Under the pieces are notes generated by a model. That model saw nothing but the letters and a program-made list of their open reading frames with translations, did not search any database and was not told the DNA's origin. Of a stretch of 64,000 nucleotides of DNA, positions 9,059 to 16,843 are shown in pieces. Position numbers and translations under genes: made by a program. How positions within the stretch are numbered: position 1 is the first letter of the stretch; each line of letters opens with the position of its first letter. This stretch comes from Pseudomonas sp. FP198 (GTDB lineage Bacteria; Pseudomonadota; Gammaproteobacteria; Pseudomonadales; Pseudomonadaceae), in contig NZ_CP117452.1 of the NCBI RefSeq assembly GCF_030687895.1, forward strand, positions 2,621,501-2,685,500, read 5' to 3'.

Positions 9059-10432
9059 TCATGCCTTGAGGGTGGCCAGGGCGTCGCCAAAAATGTCCAG
9101 GGCCTTGAAGAACAGCGAGCGTGGGATCGTCAGCGAAGGCATCACCCGCATCACGTTGCTGTAGCGACCGCAGGGAATCATCAGCACGCCGTGGTTCAGC
9201 AGGTAGCCCATCAGTTGGCCGATCCTGGCCGGCGCCAGCGGCGCTTTGGTGACCGGGTCCTCGACCAGCTCGATGCCGATCATCAGGCCGCGACCGCGTA
9301 CCTCGCCGATGAACGGGCTGTCGAAACCGCGGATGCGTTCCTGCGCTTCCAGCCCGAGCGTGTGGGCGCGGTTGAGCAGGTCGAGCTCGGGGTCCTGGAG
9401 GATGCTGATATTGGTCAGCGCCACTGCCGCCGAGAGTGAGTTGGCGGCAAAGGTATTGGGCACCGAGCCGTCAGGAATCGCCGCCGCCAGGTCCGAGCGC
9501 ATGATCAGGCCCGCCATCGGCAGGTCGCTGCCGATGCCCTTGCCGAAGGTGAGCATGTCGGGCTTCACGCCTGAATGTTCGACCGCCCACATCTTGCCGG
9601 TGCGTCCCGCGCCGGACTGCACTTCATCGACGATCAGCAACGCGCCACTGCGGTCGCAGGCCTTGCGCAACAATTGCAGGAACTCTGGCGACGGAGGCAC
9701 GTAGCCGCCTTCGCCCTGGACCGGTTCGACGATTACCGCGGCCACGTCATCGGCGGCGGTGTAAGGGGTGTTCAGCAAGTAATCCACGTATTCGCCGGCG
9801 ATCTGCTCGGCGCTTTTGTGCGTGGTGTCGAAGGGAAAACGATAGGCGTAAGGGTAGGGCGCATGAATGACTCCGCCCATCTGGGCGCCGTAGCCCTTGC
9901 GGTAGGCCGTGCCGGTGGTCAGCGCGCCCGAGGCGTTCCAGACGCCGTGGTAGCCACCGTGGAAAGCGATGATCTGATGCCGCCCGGTAATGCGCTTGGC
10001 GAACTTGACCGCGGCTTCCAGCGCGTCGCTGCCGCTTTGCGTGAAGAACGTGATGCAATCGCCGCGCAAGCCGTCGGGGGCGATTTCGGCAATCTTCGCC
10101 GCCAGTTCGGTGCGCCGGGTACTGTTCACTTCCAAGGCGTGCATCAGCACTTCGGACTGTTCACGGATCGCTTGCACGACCTTCGGGTGGCAGCGACCTA
10201 CACTGCTGACGCCCACGCCCGCGGACAGGTCGATATAGGTGTTGCCATCGGGGTCCTTGAAGGTCGCGCCAAAAGCCCGGTCCATGGCCACGGGCATGCG
10301 TCCGCCGCCGCGTGCCATCGACTCGGTACGCGCCGATAACGCCAGGGCCTCGATGGTCCTGGGGCCGGGAATGGCGGAGGTAATCCGCGGGGCATCCGCA
10401 AAATGCAGGGATTCAAGTTTGGCTTCACTCAT
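9059..10432 (-). CDS. Class III PLP-dependent aminotransferase
   Basis: This is an omega-aminotransferase-type fold I enzyme (457 residues) related to GabT and diaminobutyrate or putrescine transaminases. The PLP lysine is Lys298 in LTFGKGIGSD; the cofactor-binding IVDEVQSGAGRTG and HGGYHGVWNA motifs are present. The start is ATG 10432 (MSEAKLES); the frame runs further upstream but that part overlaps the divergent regulator gene. It is the first gene of a probable operon with the aldehyde dehydrogenase and cytochrome b561. An EutR-like AraC gene is divergent and is the likely regulator. Confidence 0.9.
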   Translation of the reverse strand: MSEAKLESLHFADAPRITSAIPGPRTIEALALSARTESMARGGGRMPVAMDRAFGATFKDPDGNTYIDLSAGVGVSSVGRCHPKVVQAIREQSEVLMHALEVNSTRRTELAAKIAEIAPDGLRGDCITFFTQSGSDALEAAVKFAKRITGRHQIIAFHGGYHGVWNASGALTTGTAYRKGYGAQMGGVIHAPYPYAYRFPFDTTHKSAEQIAGEYVDYLLNTPYTAADDVAAVIVEPVQGEGGYVPPSPEFLQLLRKACDRSGALLIVDEVQSGAGRTGKMWAVEHSGVKPDMLTFGKGIGSDLPMAGLIMRSDLAAAIPDGSVPNTFAANSLSAAVALTNISILQDPELDLLNRAHTLGLEAQERIRGFDSPFIGEVRGRGLMIGIELVEDPVTKAPLAPARIGQLMGYLLNHGVLMIPCGRYSNVMRVMPSLTIPRSLFFKALDIFGDALATLKA

Positions 10433-10648
10433 GACGGTCTCTCGGGATGTCGGTTTCAGTGTTCCGATCATCCCCGTCGCCCGTGCGTGGCCGGTAGCCC
10501 GAATCGGCACATTGGCTGGCCGTCCCGAAGCGTTCCGGCATGAGTGCTGACAGCCAGCCAAATAAATTTGCAGAATTCTCCTATCGTGAGAATATTGCGC
10601 ACAAAGACGATCCCAATAACAAGAATATCGGCAGAGGCTTTCGTCATC
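10433..10648. promoter_or_regulatory. Divergent promoter region, aminotransferase / AraC regulator
   Basis: This intergenic region holds one good copy of the GTAGCCCGAATCGGCACA motif at 10494-10511 and a partial reverse copy (AGTGTTCCGAT, 10458-10468) that matches the ATCGGAACACT end of the copy near 5430. There is also an inverted repeat ATTCTC...GAGAAT at 10575-10593, nearer the regulator gene. These are candidate binding sites for the divergently encoded AraC protein. Confidence 0.5.
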
Positions 10649-11617
10649 ATGAAGAACCACAACATCAGCCATTTCCGCGATATTCATGTCCACGCCGCTA
10701 CCGTCCAGGAGTGGAATCAGGATTACAACCAACTGACCGCCGGCTCGGCCGAGAGCTCGCTCATACAGCTGAGCACCGCGCGCTGCCACGTATTTCGCGA
10801 GAAGATCAACCAGCGTGTCGTGCAGCACGGCGTCGCGCCCCGGGGCAAGATGTGTTTCGCCGTGCCCATCACGGTTCCGGGTTCGATCCGGATGCAAGGG
10901 CGGGAGGTCGACGACAGCAGCCTGTTCTTCCTGCACGGGGGCGAGGAGTTCATGTTCCATATGCCGATGGGCATGGAGCTGCTGGCCATTACCTTCGAGC
11001 GCGAATGGTTCGAACAGGCGCTGGCACAAACCACCTCGGCAAAGGAAATCGGTCAATTGCTGCGTCAGCCGGTCATCAGGCTGCCCACCCAACGTTATGC
11101 CGATGCCCGCCGTCGCGTGCTGGCGGCATTCTCCCTGGCCCTCTCAAGCGAAGAGCTCGACCCGACGCAAGCTCGCGAGCTGGCGCTGGAACAGGCCATG
11201 CTCGGCGAGTTGCTGCAACTGATGACCGATCCGGCCTGCGACAAGCAGCAGCGCACGCCAAGCTCGACGCGCAGTTATATCGTCGAAAAATGCCACCGCC
11301 TGGCGACCGCGGAACTGAACAACGTGCCCAGCGTGGACGACCTCTGCCAGCGCCTCCAGGTGAGCCGGCGTACCGTGCAGAACAGCTTCCGCTCGGTTGC
11401 CGAAACCACGCCGCTCAACTATCTGCGCTCCGTGAGGCTCAACGGTGTGCGCCGGACCTTGATGTCTACCCGGGCGTCCCATCTGTCGATCGGCGACGCT
11501 GCCGCCCAATGGGGTTTTTATCACCTCAGCCATTTTGCCGCGGAGTATCAGGAACTGTTCGCGGAATTGCCCTCCCATACGGCCCGCGCCGCCATTCCCG
11601 ATTGCGCCCATGCCTGA
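10649..11617 (+). CDS. AraC-family transcriptional regulator, EutR-like
   Basis: The protein has 322 residues, with an N-terminal sensory domain and a C-terminal AraC double helix-turn-helix. The C-terminal part (VSRRTVQNSF, LRSVRLNGVRR, AAAQWGFYHLSHFA) is very like EutR, the ethanolamine regulator of enterobacteria. ATG 10649 starts MKNHNISHF; a longer in-frame extension to 10544 is possible. Its position divergent to the aminotransferase operon, and the motif shared with the promoter at 5250-5486, suggest control of both operons. No eut genes are nearby, so the effector is probably a different amine. Confidence 0.85.
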   Translation: MKNHNISHFRDIHVHAATVQEWNQDYNQLTAGSAESSLIQLSTARCHVFREKINQRVVQHGVAPRGKMCFAVPITVPGSIRMQGREVDDSSLFFLHGGEEFMFHMPMGMELLAITFEREWFEQALAQTTSAKEIGQLLRQPVIRLPTQRYADARRRVLAAFSLALSSEELDPTQARELALEQAMLGELLQLMTDPACDKQQRTPSSTRSYIVEKCHRLATAELNNVPSVDDLCQRLQVSRRTVQNSFRSVAETTPLNYLRSVRLNGVRRTLMSTRASHLSIGDAAAQWGFYHLSHFAAEYQELFAELPSHTARAAIPDCAHA

Positions 11618-11769
11618 AGGTTTTCCTGGACCTTCGGCGGTGCGCTGGCGTCGATTCCGGGCGGGACGCTTCTCGCTTCTGATGGAAGGCGAGGTTATCG
11701 ATTCATTGAGCATGGGCTTGTTTTTCCTTGTCCGATTTTTTGATCGCAGGTGCCATGCAGGAGGCAATG

Positions 11770-12651
11770 ATGAAAACTGTTAAAGCCGGTGTTCTGGAAA
11801 TCGCCTATCTGGAGATCGGTCCGTTAGACGGGGCGCCCGTGGTGTTGCTCCACGGCTTCCCCTATGACGTGCATGCCTACGATGAAGTCGCCAGGATCCT
11901 GGCTTCAGCTGGAAAGCGATGCTTGACGCCTTACCTGCGTGGCTACGGCCCCACCCGATTTCTGGATGAGCAGACGATGCGCTCTGGAGAGCAGGCGGCA
12001 ATAGGAGCCGACCTGTTGGCTTTTCTCGACGCACTGAAAATCGAAAAAGCTTTACTTGCGGGTTATGACTGGGGCGGAAGAGCGGCTTGCATCGTCGCCG
12101 CGCTATGGCCGGAACGGGTAAGCGGTTTGGTCAGCTGTGGTGGCTACAGTATTCAGAATATCGCTGAAGCGCACCAGCCTGTTTCCCCCGAGGCTGAGCA
12201 CCTCCTCTGGTATCAGTATTATCTTCACGGTGACCGTGGTCGCGCTGGATTGACCTCGAACAGAAAGGATTTCTGCCGCTTGTTATGGCGCATGTGGTCG
12301 CCCACCTGGAGGTTCACCCAGGAGGCGTTCGAAACGACCGCTGCAGCGTTTGAGAACGACGACTTTGTTGACGTGGTAACACACTCGTACCGTCATCGTT
12401 TCGGATTGGCCGAGGGAGATCCAGCCTATCGGAACATAGAATCCCGGCTTGCCGCACAACCCAGGATCGCGGTGCCTTCATTGGTTCTGGAGGGTGGCGC
12501 TGATGCGGTTGATCCGCCTGCCGAAGAGGACCCGTTCGCCCGTCATTTTACCGGGCCGTATCGCCGGGAAATCCTGGAAAACATCGGCCACAACGTGCCT
12601 CAAGAGGCGCCCCAGAGATTTGCCGACGGGATCTTGAGCCTCGGGGCTTGA
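11770..12651 (+). CDS. Alpha/beta hydrolase with Asp nucleophile
   Basis: The protein (293 residues) is of the haloalkane dehalogenase/epoxide hydrolase branch. The oxyanion loop is LLHGFPYDVHAY; the nucleophile elbow is GYDWGG with Asp100 instead of serine; the acid and His regions are LEGGADAVDPP and NIGHNVPQEAP. An AGGAGG ribosome site at 11759-11764 favours ATG 11770 over ATG 11767. The Asp nucleophile argues for an epoxide, C-halogen or related ester bond rather than ordinary esters. It stands alone between the AraC gene and hipBA. Confidence 0.8.
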   Translation: MKTVKAGVLEIAYLEIGPLDGAPVVLLHGFPYDVHAYDEVARILASAGKRCLTPYLRGYGPTRFLDEQTMRSGEQAAIGADLLAFLDALKIEKALLAGYDWGGRAACIVAALWPERVSGLVSCGGYSIQNIAEAHQPVSPEAEHLLWYQYYLHGDRGRAGLTSNRKDFCRLLWRMWSPTWRFTQEAFETTAAAFENDDFVDVVTHSYRHRFGLAEGDPAYRNIESRLAAQPRIAVPSLVLEGGADAVDPPAEEDPFARHFTGPYRREILENIGHNVPQEAPQRFADGILSLGA

Positions 12652-12781
12652 GGCGGTAGCCATGGACACGCTTGTCCGGTTCTCTCCAATCGCGCGACGG
12701 CTAAAAGTTCGCCTCGATGAATCTAGTTGGGCGCATGGTTGATCCGGCAGAGATCGGAGCGGTGGCGAATCCTTCAATGCC

Positions 12782-12896
12782 GGTTAATTCCAGTAAGCTG
12801 TGTTTAATGCCGAAAAAACCGAGATAAATCACAAAATCAGGGAATTACCTGCATTGAAGTGAGCAGTGGTTAATTCTATAATTTTGGGCATTAAAC
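12782..12896 (+). promoter_or_regulatory. hipBA promoter with flanking operator repeats
   Basis: A perfect -10 TATAAT is at 12877-12882, with TTGAAG at 12854-12859 as the -35 and a 17-bp spacer. An exact inverted pair GTTTAATGCC (12802-12811) and GGCATTAAAC (12887-12896) flanks it; the right copy covers the expected start site. A direct repeat GGTTAATTC is at 12782-12790 and 12868-12876. This layout fits autorepression by HipB. Confidence 0.65.
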
Positions 12897-12921
12897 GGTG
12901 TGCAGCAACGGAAGGGACGTG

Positions 12922-13239
12922 ATGCTGGATTTAAGCTTCAGTAAGCCGAGTGAGATCGTCAAGCGACTCTGCGATCGCTTGCGCACGGAGCGGCTGGCTC
13001 TGCAGATGACGCAAGCCGATGTGGCGGGTCGCGCCGGTATCGGGACCAATACCGTCTCCAACCTTGAAGCTGGGCGTAATGTCGGGTTCGAGAATGTGGT
13101 CCGTGTGGCCATGGTCCTTGGGCGAACCAAGGAGCTTGAGGGACTGTTTTTGCCAAAGCTGGACAGCCTTGAAGACATTCGCCGATACGAAAACAGTGCC
13201 AATCGTCATCGTGCCAAGAGGAAGTCCGACAATGCTTGA
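12922..13239 (+). CDS. hipB: HipB-like XRE-family antitoxin/repressor
   Basis: The protein has 105 residues with one helix-turn-helix domain (residues about 20-70; TQADVAGRAGIGTNTVSNLEAG is the HTH region). The length and the coupled hipA gene downstream identify it as the antitoxin and DNA-binding partner of HipA. ATG 12922 is preceded by GGAAGGG. The C-terminal tail is basic (HRAKRKS). It overlaps hipA by 8 bp (ATGCTTGA), so translation is coupled. Autoregulation is likely through the repeats at 12782-12896. Confidence 0.85.
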   Translation: MLDLSFSKPSEIVKRLCDRLRTERLALQMTQADVAGRAGIGTNTVSNLEAGRNVGFENVVRVAMVLGRTKELEGLFLPKLDSLEDIRRYENSANRHRAKRKSDNA

Positions 13240-14491
13240 GCAAGTTGACGTCTTCTATGGTGGCTGGGGTGAACGTTGGCTGTGGGGCACACTTGTGTCT
13301 ACGACCGCCATTACCGGTCGCCCGCAGATTGTGTTTGAGTACAGCAGTGAAGCGAAGCGTAGAGGTTTGGAGCTGTCGTCCTACACACTTCCATTGGAGG
13401 GGGGCCAGTTACGTCGAGGCTTTCCGTCCCACCAATTGGGCCTGCCAGGGCCTGTTTATGACTCGTTGCCTGACGGTTGGGGCATGCTGCTGATGGATCG
13501 GTTGTTCAGGCGCCGCGGCCTCAACACAGCACGCATAGGGCCTCTGGAACGGCTGGCGTATATTGGCAACAATGCCATGGGGGCAATGTCGTTCGAACCC
13601 GTGGCGCCCGAGGGGCAGGAGCCAGAAGCGCATATCCCCCTTGAGCTGCTCGCCGCTGAGGTTCGGGAAGTTCTCAGGGGTGAAGGTGGGGAATTCCTGC
13701 AGACATTGCTGCTGGTGGGGGGCTCGCCTCAAGGCGCCAGGCCGAAGGCGTTGGTCTATCGCGATCCTCAAGATGGAGCCTTTACCACCGCCGCGAAGCC
13801 GGGTTTTGACGCCTGGCTGATCAAGTTCCCGGCAAAAGAAGAACATCCCGAAGTGTGTGCTATCGAAATGGTCTATGCCGAGTGCTTGCGCATGTGTGGC
13901 ATCCAGACTCCGGACACGCAGCACTTCAGTCTGCCCGGCGGGCTGGCAGCCTTTGCGAGTAAACGCTTTGATCGAATAGACGGTCAGCGGGTGCCCATGC
14001 AAAGTCTTGCAGCCTTTACCGGCGCGGACTACAAGTCGCCGGGAGCCCTGGACTACGTCAATTTCCTGCGTGCGACACAGATGTGTACCAACGATGTGCG
14101 AGAGAAAGCTATCGCCTTCGAGCGTGCCGTCTTTAATGTCGCGTTCAACAACCGAGACGACCACCCCAAAAACTTCGCCTACGTCATGTCGCCGTCCGGT
14201 GCATGGCGGCTGGCGCCGGCCTACGACGTGACTTTTTGCGAGGGACCGGGTGGTTATCATCAGATGGACGTGATGGGCGAGGCTTTGGAGGTTGACCGGG
14301 ATGCGATGCTCAGACTTGCGGACGAAGCAGAGGTCTCAGCGGAGACTGCTGGGGGCATCATTGACAATATTTGCCGCGTCGCTAGCCAGTTTGCAACCAT
14401 CGCCGAGAACCTGTCCCCACGCTTGATCACCCAAGACACCCTGGACATCATTCAAGGTCGAATCGACGAGAACATCGACCTGCTGCGCTAA
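13232..14491 (+). CDS. hipA: HipA-like serine/threonine kinase toxin
   Basis: The protein has 419 residues, close to the 440 of E. coli HipA, a kinase that phosphorylates glutamyl-tRNA synthetase and causes growth arrest. N-terminal HipA_1 features (DSLPDGWGMLLMDRLF, LERLAYIGNNAMGAM), a Gly/Ser loop (VGGSPQGARPKALV), the lysine segment LIKFPA, the catalytic core FNNRDDHPKNF around residue 306 and the metal-binding APAYDVT are all visible, so the enzyme looks intact. Its start overlaps the hipB stop. Target specificity cannot be read from the sequence. Confidence 0.9.
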   Translation: MLEQVDVFYGGWGERWLWGTLVSTTAITGRPQIVFEYSSEAKRRGLELSSYTLPLEGGQLRRGFPSHQLGLPGPVYDSLPDGWGMLLMDRLFRRRGLNTARIGPLERLAYIGNNAMGAMSFEPVAPEGQEPEAHIPLELLAAEVREVLRGEGGEFLQTLLLVGGSPQGARPKALVYRDPQDGAFTTAAKPGFDAWLIKFPAKEEHPEVCAIEMVYAECLRMCGIQTPDTQHFSLPGGLAAFASKRFDRIDGQRVPMQSLAAFTGADYKSPGALDYVNFLRATQMCTNDVREKAIAFERAVFNVAFNNRDDHPKNFAYVMSPSGAWRLAPAYDVTFCEGPGGYHQMDVMGEALEVDRDAMLRLADEAEVSAETAGGIIDNICRVASQFATIAENLSPRLITQDTLDIIQGRIDENIDLLR

Positions 14492-14504
14492 CGCTACTGC
14501 TCGC

Positions 14505-14654
14505 CTATAACTTCAAACGGTTGTTGAGCTTGCTGGGCGGCACGCCCTGATGTCGGCGATCAAGGTCCGAAGCGCAGTTGATGGCCTCTGTTTGTGTCTC
14601 ACGACTCAGGCGTTTGATGATGGCACTTTCTGAACTGGTCGTGCGGCCAGTAAG
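14505..14654 (-). pseudogene. Possible 3' remnant of an unknown gene
   Basis: On the minus strand a 49-codon stretch ends in a TAG at 14505-14507 and reads ...ASDLDRRHQGVPPSKLNNRLKL. It has protein-like composition but no start codon: a stop lies directly upstream near 14655. It looks like the C-terminal end of a truncated gene. I do not recognise the family, and the call rests on codon pattern only. Confidence 0.25.
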
Positions 14655-14671
14655 CTAGGCTGTTCGCACGA

Positions 14672-14696
14672 CAGGCCGTCGGTATTCGACGGCCTG
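14672..14696 (+). promoter_or_regulatory. Hairpin in the leader of the secreted-protein gene
   Basis: A perfect 10-bp stem (CAGGCCGTCG / CGACGGCCTG, loop GTATT) ends 18 nt before the ATG at 14715. No U-tract follows on either strand, so it is not a typical terminator. It may be an operator or a structure affecting translation. Confidence 0.4.
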
Positions 14697-14714
14697 AAAA
14701 CAAAGGCGCTATCA

Positions 14715-15269
14715 ATGTCGAAGCATTTGCTGTTGGGCTGGACCCGTTCCTTGTGCGTGCTTGCTGCCTTGAGCGGCGCGGCCACCACGGCAGTTGCTGC
14801 CTCGCCTGAAAAAACCGCTACGACGGCATCGGATACGCAAGCGGTGTCCCTGGCAGGCGGCAAGCTGAAGTTCGTGTTGAACGGCGTCGAGGCCCGTACC
14901 TTGAACAGCGATAACGGCGGCACGATGTACTTCGATCCGAAAAGCGAGCGAGCCATCATCGTTACCGAAGGTCCGGCGCCGACTGCGGGCACCACCCCGG
15001 ACGCTGCGTTTCTCCTCGCCGTGGATACTGTGAAGGAAACGCAGCAGGCCGCATCACCCAACTTTCGCATGACTAGCGAGAAGACCATTCAGGTGAACGG
15101 CCTGAAGATGTACCGCCTGGACGGCACCGACGATTTCAACGGCCTGAAACTACTGATGGCCTCGTTGATGACTATGAACGATGAGAAGATCACCGTCATC
15201 GAAGTGATGTCCAGCGTAAACGACCCGGCCGGCCATACCGCTGCGTTGAAGAACATACTGGGCAAGTAA
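14715..15269 (+). CDS. Secreted protein of unknown function
   Basis: The predicted protein has 184 residues with a signal peptide ending in AVAASPEKT, so it is probably periplasmic. The mature part (VSLAGGKLKFVLNG, GGTMYFDPKSERAIIVTEGP, VNGLKMYRLDGTDDFNG) suggests a small beta-rich domain with conserved glycine turns. A hairpin lies just upstream of the start. It has no close partner genes; hipA is upstream and a GNAT-like gene is convergent downstream. I do not recognise a characterised family. Confidence 0.65.
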   Translation: MSKHLLLGWTRSLCVLAALSGAATTAVAASPEKTATTASDTQAVSLAGGKLKFVLNGVEARTLNSDNGGTMYFDPKSERAIIVTEGPAPTAGTTPDAAFLLAVDTVKETQQAASPNFRMTSEKTIQVNGLKMYRLDGTDDFNGLKLLMASLMTMNDEKITVIEVMSSVNDPAGHTAALKNILGK

Positions 15270-15619
15270 ACCGCAGGTTTCCCGGATAGTAGACTGTTGG
15301 CACTGTTGTAAAATGGCTCAGTGGAATTCCGTTACAGGCTATCGGGGTCGCCAAAAAACATTTTGACTTGGCTCTAGGACGATATTTTCAGGCGGAAAAA
15401 TATCAAATATGCCCCCCCAGTTTTGCCCCCAATCGCATTGAGTGTGCGAGTGATCTTGAATTGTGACCTGCGACTGACTCCAGTATGGCAGTACCTGGTA
15501 TTCGGTGCGCCTTCGCGTTCTTTTGGCACGCAAGCTAAAGCGGCGCTCCCGAGCAACGCAATAAGCGTGAGCGGGGATCTTTATTTGATCTGAAACATGC
15601 TGGTTTTTATGTTTGCCTC
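15270..15619. other. AT-richer intergenic stretch without a gene
   Basis: This 350-bp stretch between convergent genes has no convincing coding region; two overlapping minus-strand frames at 15339-15556 look accidental. It holds an imperfect GATATTTTC / GAAAAATATC hairpin near 15380-15404 and two C-runs near 15412-15432. Base composition is lower in GC than the flanks, as is the adjoining GNAT-like gene. Confidence 0.4.
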
Positions 15620-16273
15620 TCAGTCAATTTTGATTGTTTCGTGAAATATTTCTGCATATAGCCGAGCGACGGTAGGTGTAAGGTTGTGCACTGACGGAAT
15701 CAGAAAATTGGAGTGGGGTGCGAGTTGCTTTGCGTAGATAACTTCGTACACCCTGCGCACGATTCCTGGCTCTGCTTCCTCTTGGTCGAAGCCAGGCATT
15801 ATTCCTACGGCTTTGTAACCCGCATGCTCCAATGCTTGTTGCATATACGGAGCGCGGGTTGTCGCCATACCATAGATCAAGCCGGCGCCCATGAACCTTC
15901 CCATTTTTTCTCCGAGGTCTTGGGCAGCTACGGCCAGTTTGGTTTGTCTATGATGTTTGGCTACCGCGCCCACTCGCCCGAAGATGACATCAGCGCCGTC
16001 AATTTTTTCCCACGTTGCTATCGCGACGATTTCATGATTCTGGCGGACCACGATAGCGAACATTCCCCGCTCTAGGTCGTTTTCGAGCACTACGTTGTCT
16101 TCATAAAATTGCTGGTTCACAAAAGGGCTCCCTAACCCCACCCTTATGGAGGGGAACCACGTCTGGAAAAAAATTATCGCTACATCGATCTCCTCGCGTT
16201 TCAGGTAATCCCATGTGTAGCCAGAGGGTAAAACAGTGAAACTGCGAATTTGATCGATCGTTGGCCATTTCAT
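15620..16273 (-). CDS. GNAT-like N-acetyltransferase-fold protein, unassigned
   Basis: The protein (217 residues) has a central segment that fits the GNAT fold: a strand pair MFAIVVRQNHEIVAIATWEKI, a helix-rich AVAKHHRQTKLAVAAQDLGEKMG in the acetyl-CoA region, then MATTRAPYMQQALEHAGYKAVGIMPGF, the typical late GNAT strand-helix. The acetyl-CoA loop is not canonical, so activity is uncertain. GC content is lower than in neighbouring genes, suggesting horizontal acquisition. No operon partners are seen. Confidence 0.55.
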   Translation of the reverse strand: MKWPTIDQIRSFTVLPSGYTWDYLKREEIDVAIIFFQTWFPSIRVGLGSPFVNQQFYEDNVVLENDLERGMFAIVVRQNHEIVAIATWEKIDGADVIFGRVGAVAKHHRQTKLAVAAQDLGEKMGRFMGAGLIYGMATTRAPYMQQALEHAGYKAVGIMPGFDQEEAEPGIVRRVYEVIYAKQLAPHSNFLIPSVHNLTPTVARLYAEIFHETIKID

Positions 16274-16407
16274 GCGGTTCTGCTCGTCTTGATTGTCTAA
16301 TTGCCTTCAGGAATCGGTCGGAGAAGGGGCTTATTCAGTCGCGTCTCTATCGAGTTGTCTGCGATCTATCGGCAATTCCAGGGCGTCTAGTGGAGGTAGG
16401 CGGCGGG

Positions 16408-16755
16408 TTAGACGGCGGTATTTTCAGGTTTGAGGACAGCGCCCTTGCATAATCCTGGGGCATGCCTGGCCGCAAATTGTCTGTGGCGGTCGACCACTTC
16501 ACCGATGACAAACTGCATCAGCTTCTGGACGAAGGCCGTATCGAGTTTGGCCTCTTGGGCGAGGGCTGTCAGGCGTTCGTATTGAAGCAGCTCTCTGTTC
16601 TTGTCTACCGCAGGCAATTGATGTCGGGCTTTAAGCAAACCGACCTCATCAGTACAGCGGAATCGTTCAGCAAGCATGTGGATGAGCGCGGCGTCGATAT
16701 TGTCGATGGTTTGTCTGAATGCAGAGAGTTGACGCGTGATGTCGGAATTTTCCAT
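16408..16755 (-). CDS. AroQ-type chorismate mutase (stand-alone, PchB-like size)
   Basis: The protein (115 residues from ATG 16755) is all-helical with the AroQ signature: a first helix FRQTIDNIDAALIHMLAERFRCTDEVGLLKARHQLPAVDKNRE, with the Arg, Lys and Asp positions used to bind chorismate. This enzyme class converts chorismate to prephenate, and PchB-like members also cleave isochorismate. An alternative start at 16800 (MSTDKPH) also has a ribosome-site-like AAGGGA. No aromatic or siderophore genes surround it. It ends 52 bp before the dehydrogenase-hydrolase fusion gene's start of transcription domain, on the same strand and downstream of it. Confidence 0.75.
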   Translation of the reverse strand: MENSDITRQLSAFRQTIDNIDAALIHMLAERFRCTDEVGLLKARHQLPAVDKNRELLQYERLTALAQEAKLDTAFVQKLMQFVIGEVVDRHRQFAARHAPGLCKGAVLKPENTAV

Positions 16756-16843
16756 GGATAACCTCGTGGCAGTTGTTCTATGGGGCTTGTCTGTACTCAT
16801 CCTTGGTCCCTTCATGATTGGACGGAGAGCCTGAGCCGGCGCT

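Noticed and set aside
15339..15556. Two short overlapping minus-strand frames in the 15.3-15.6 kb gap
   Set aside because: They lack ribosome sites and homology and look accidental in AT-richer sequence.
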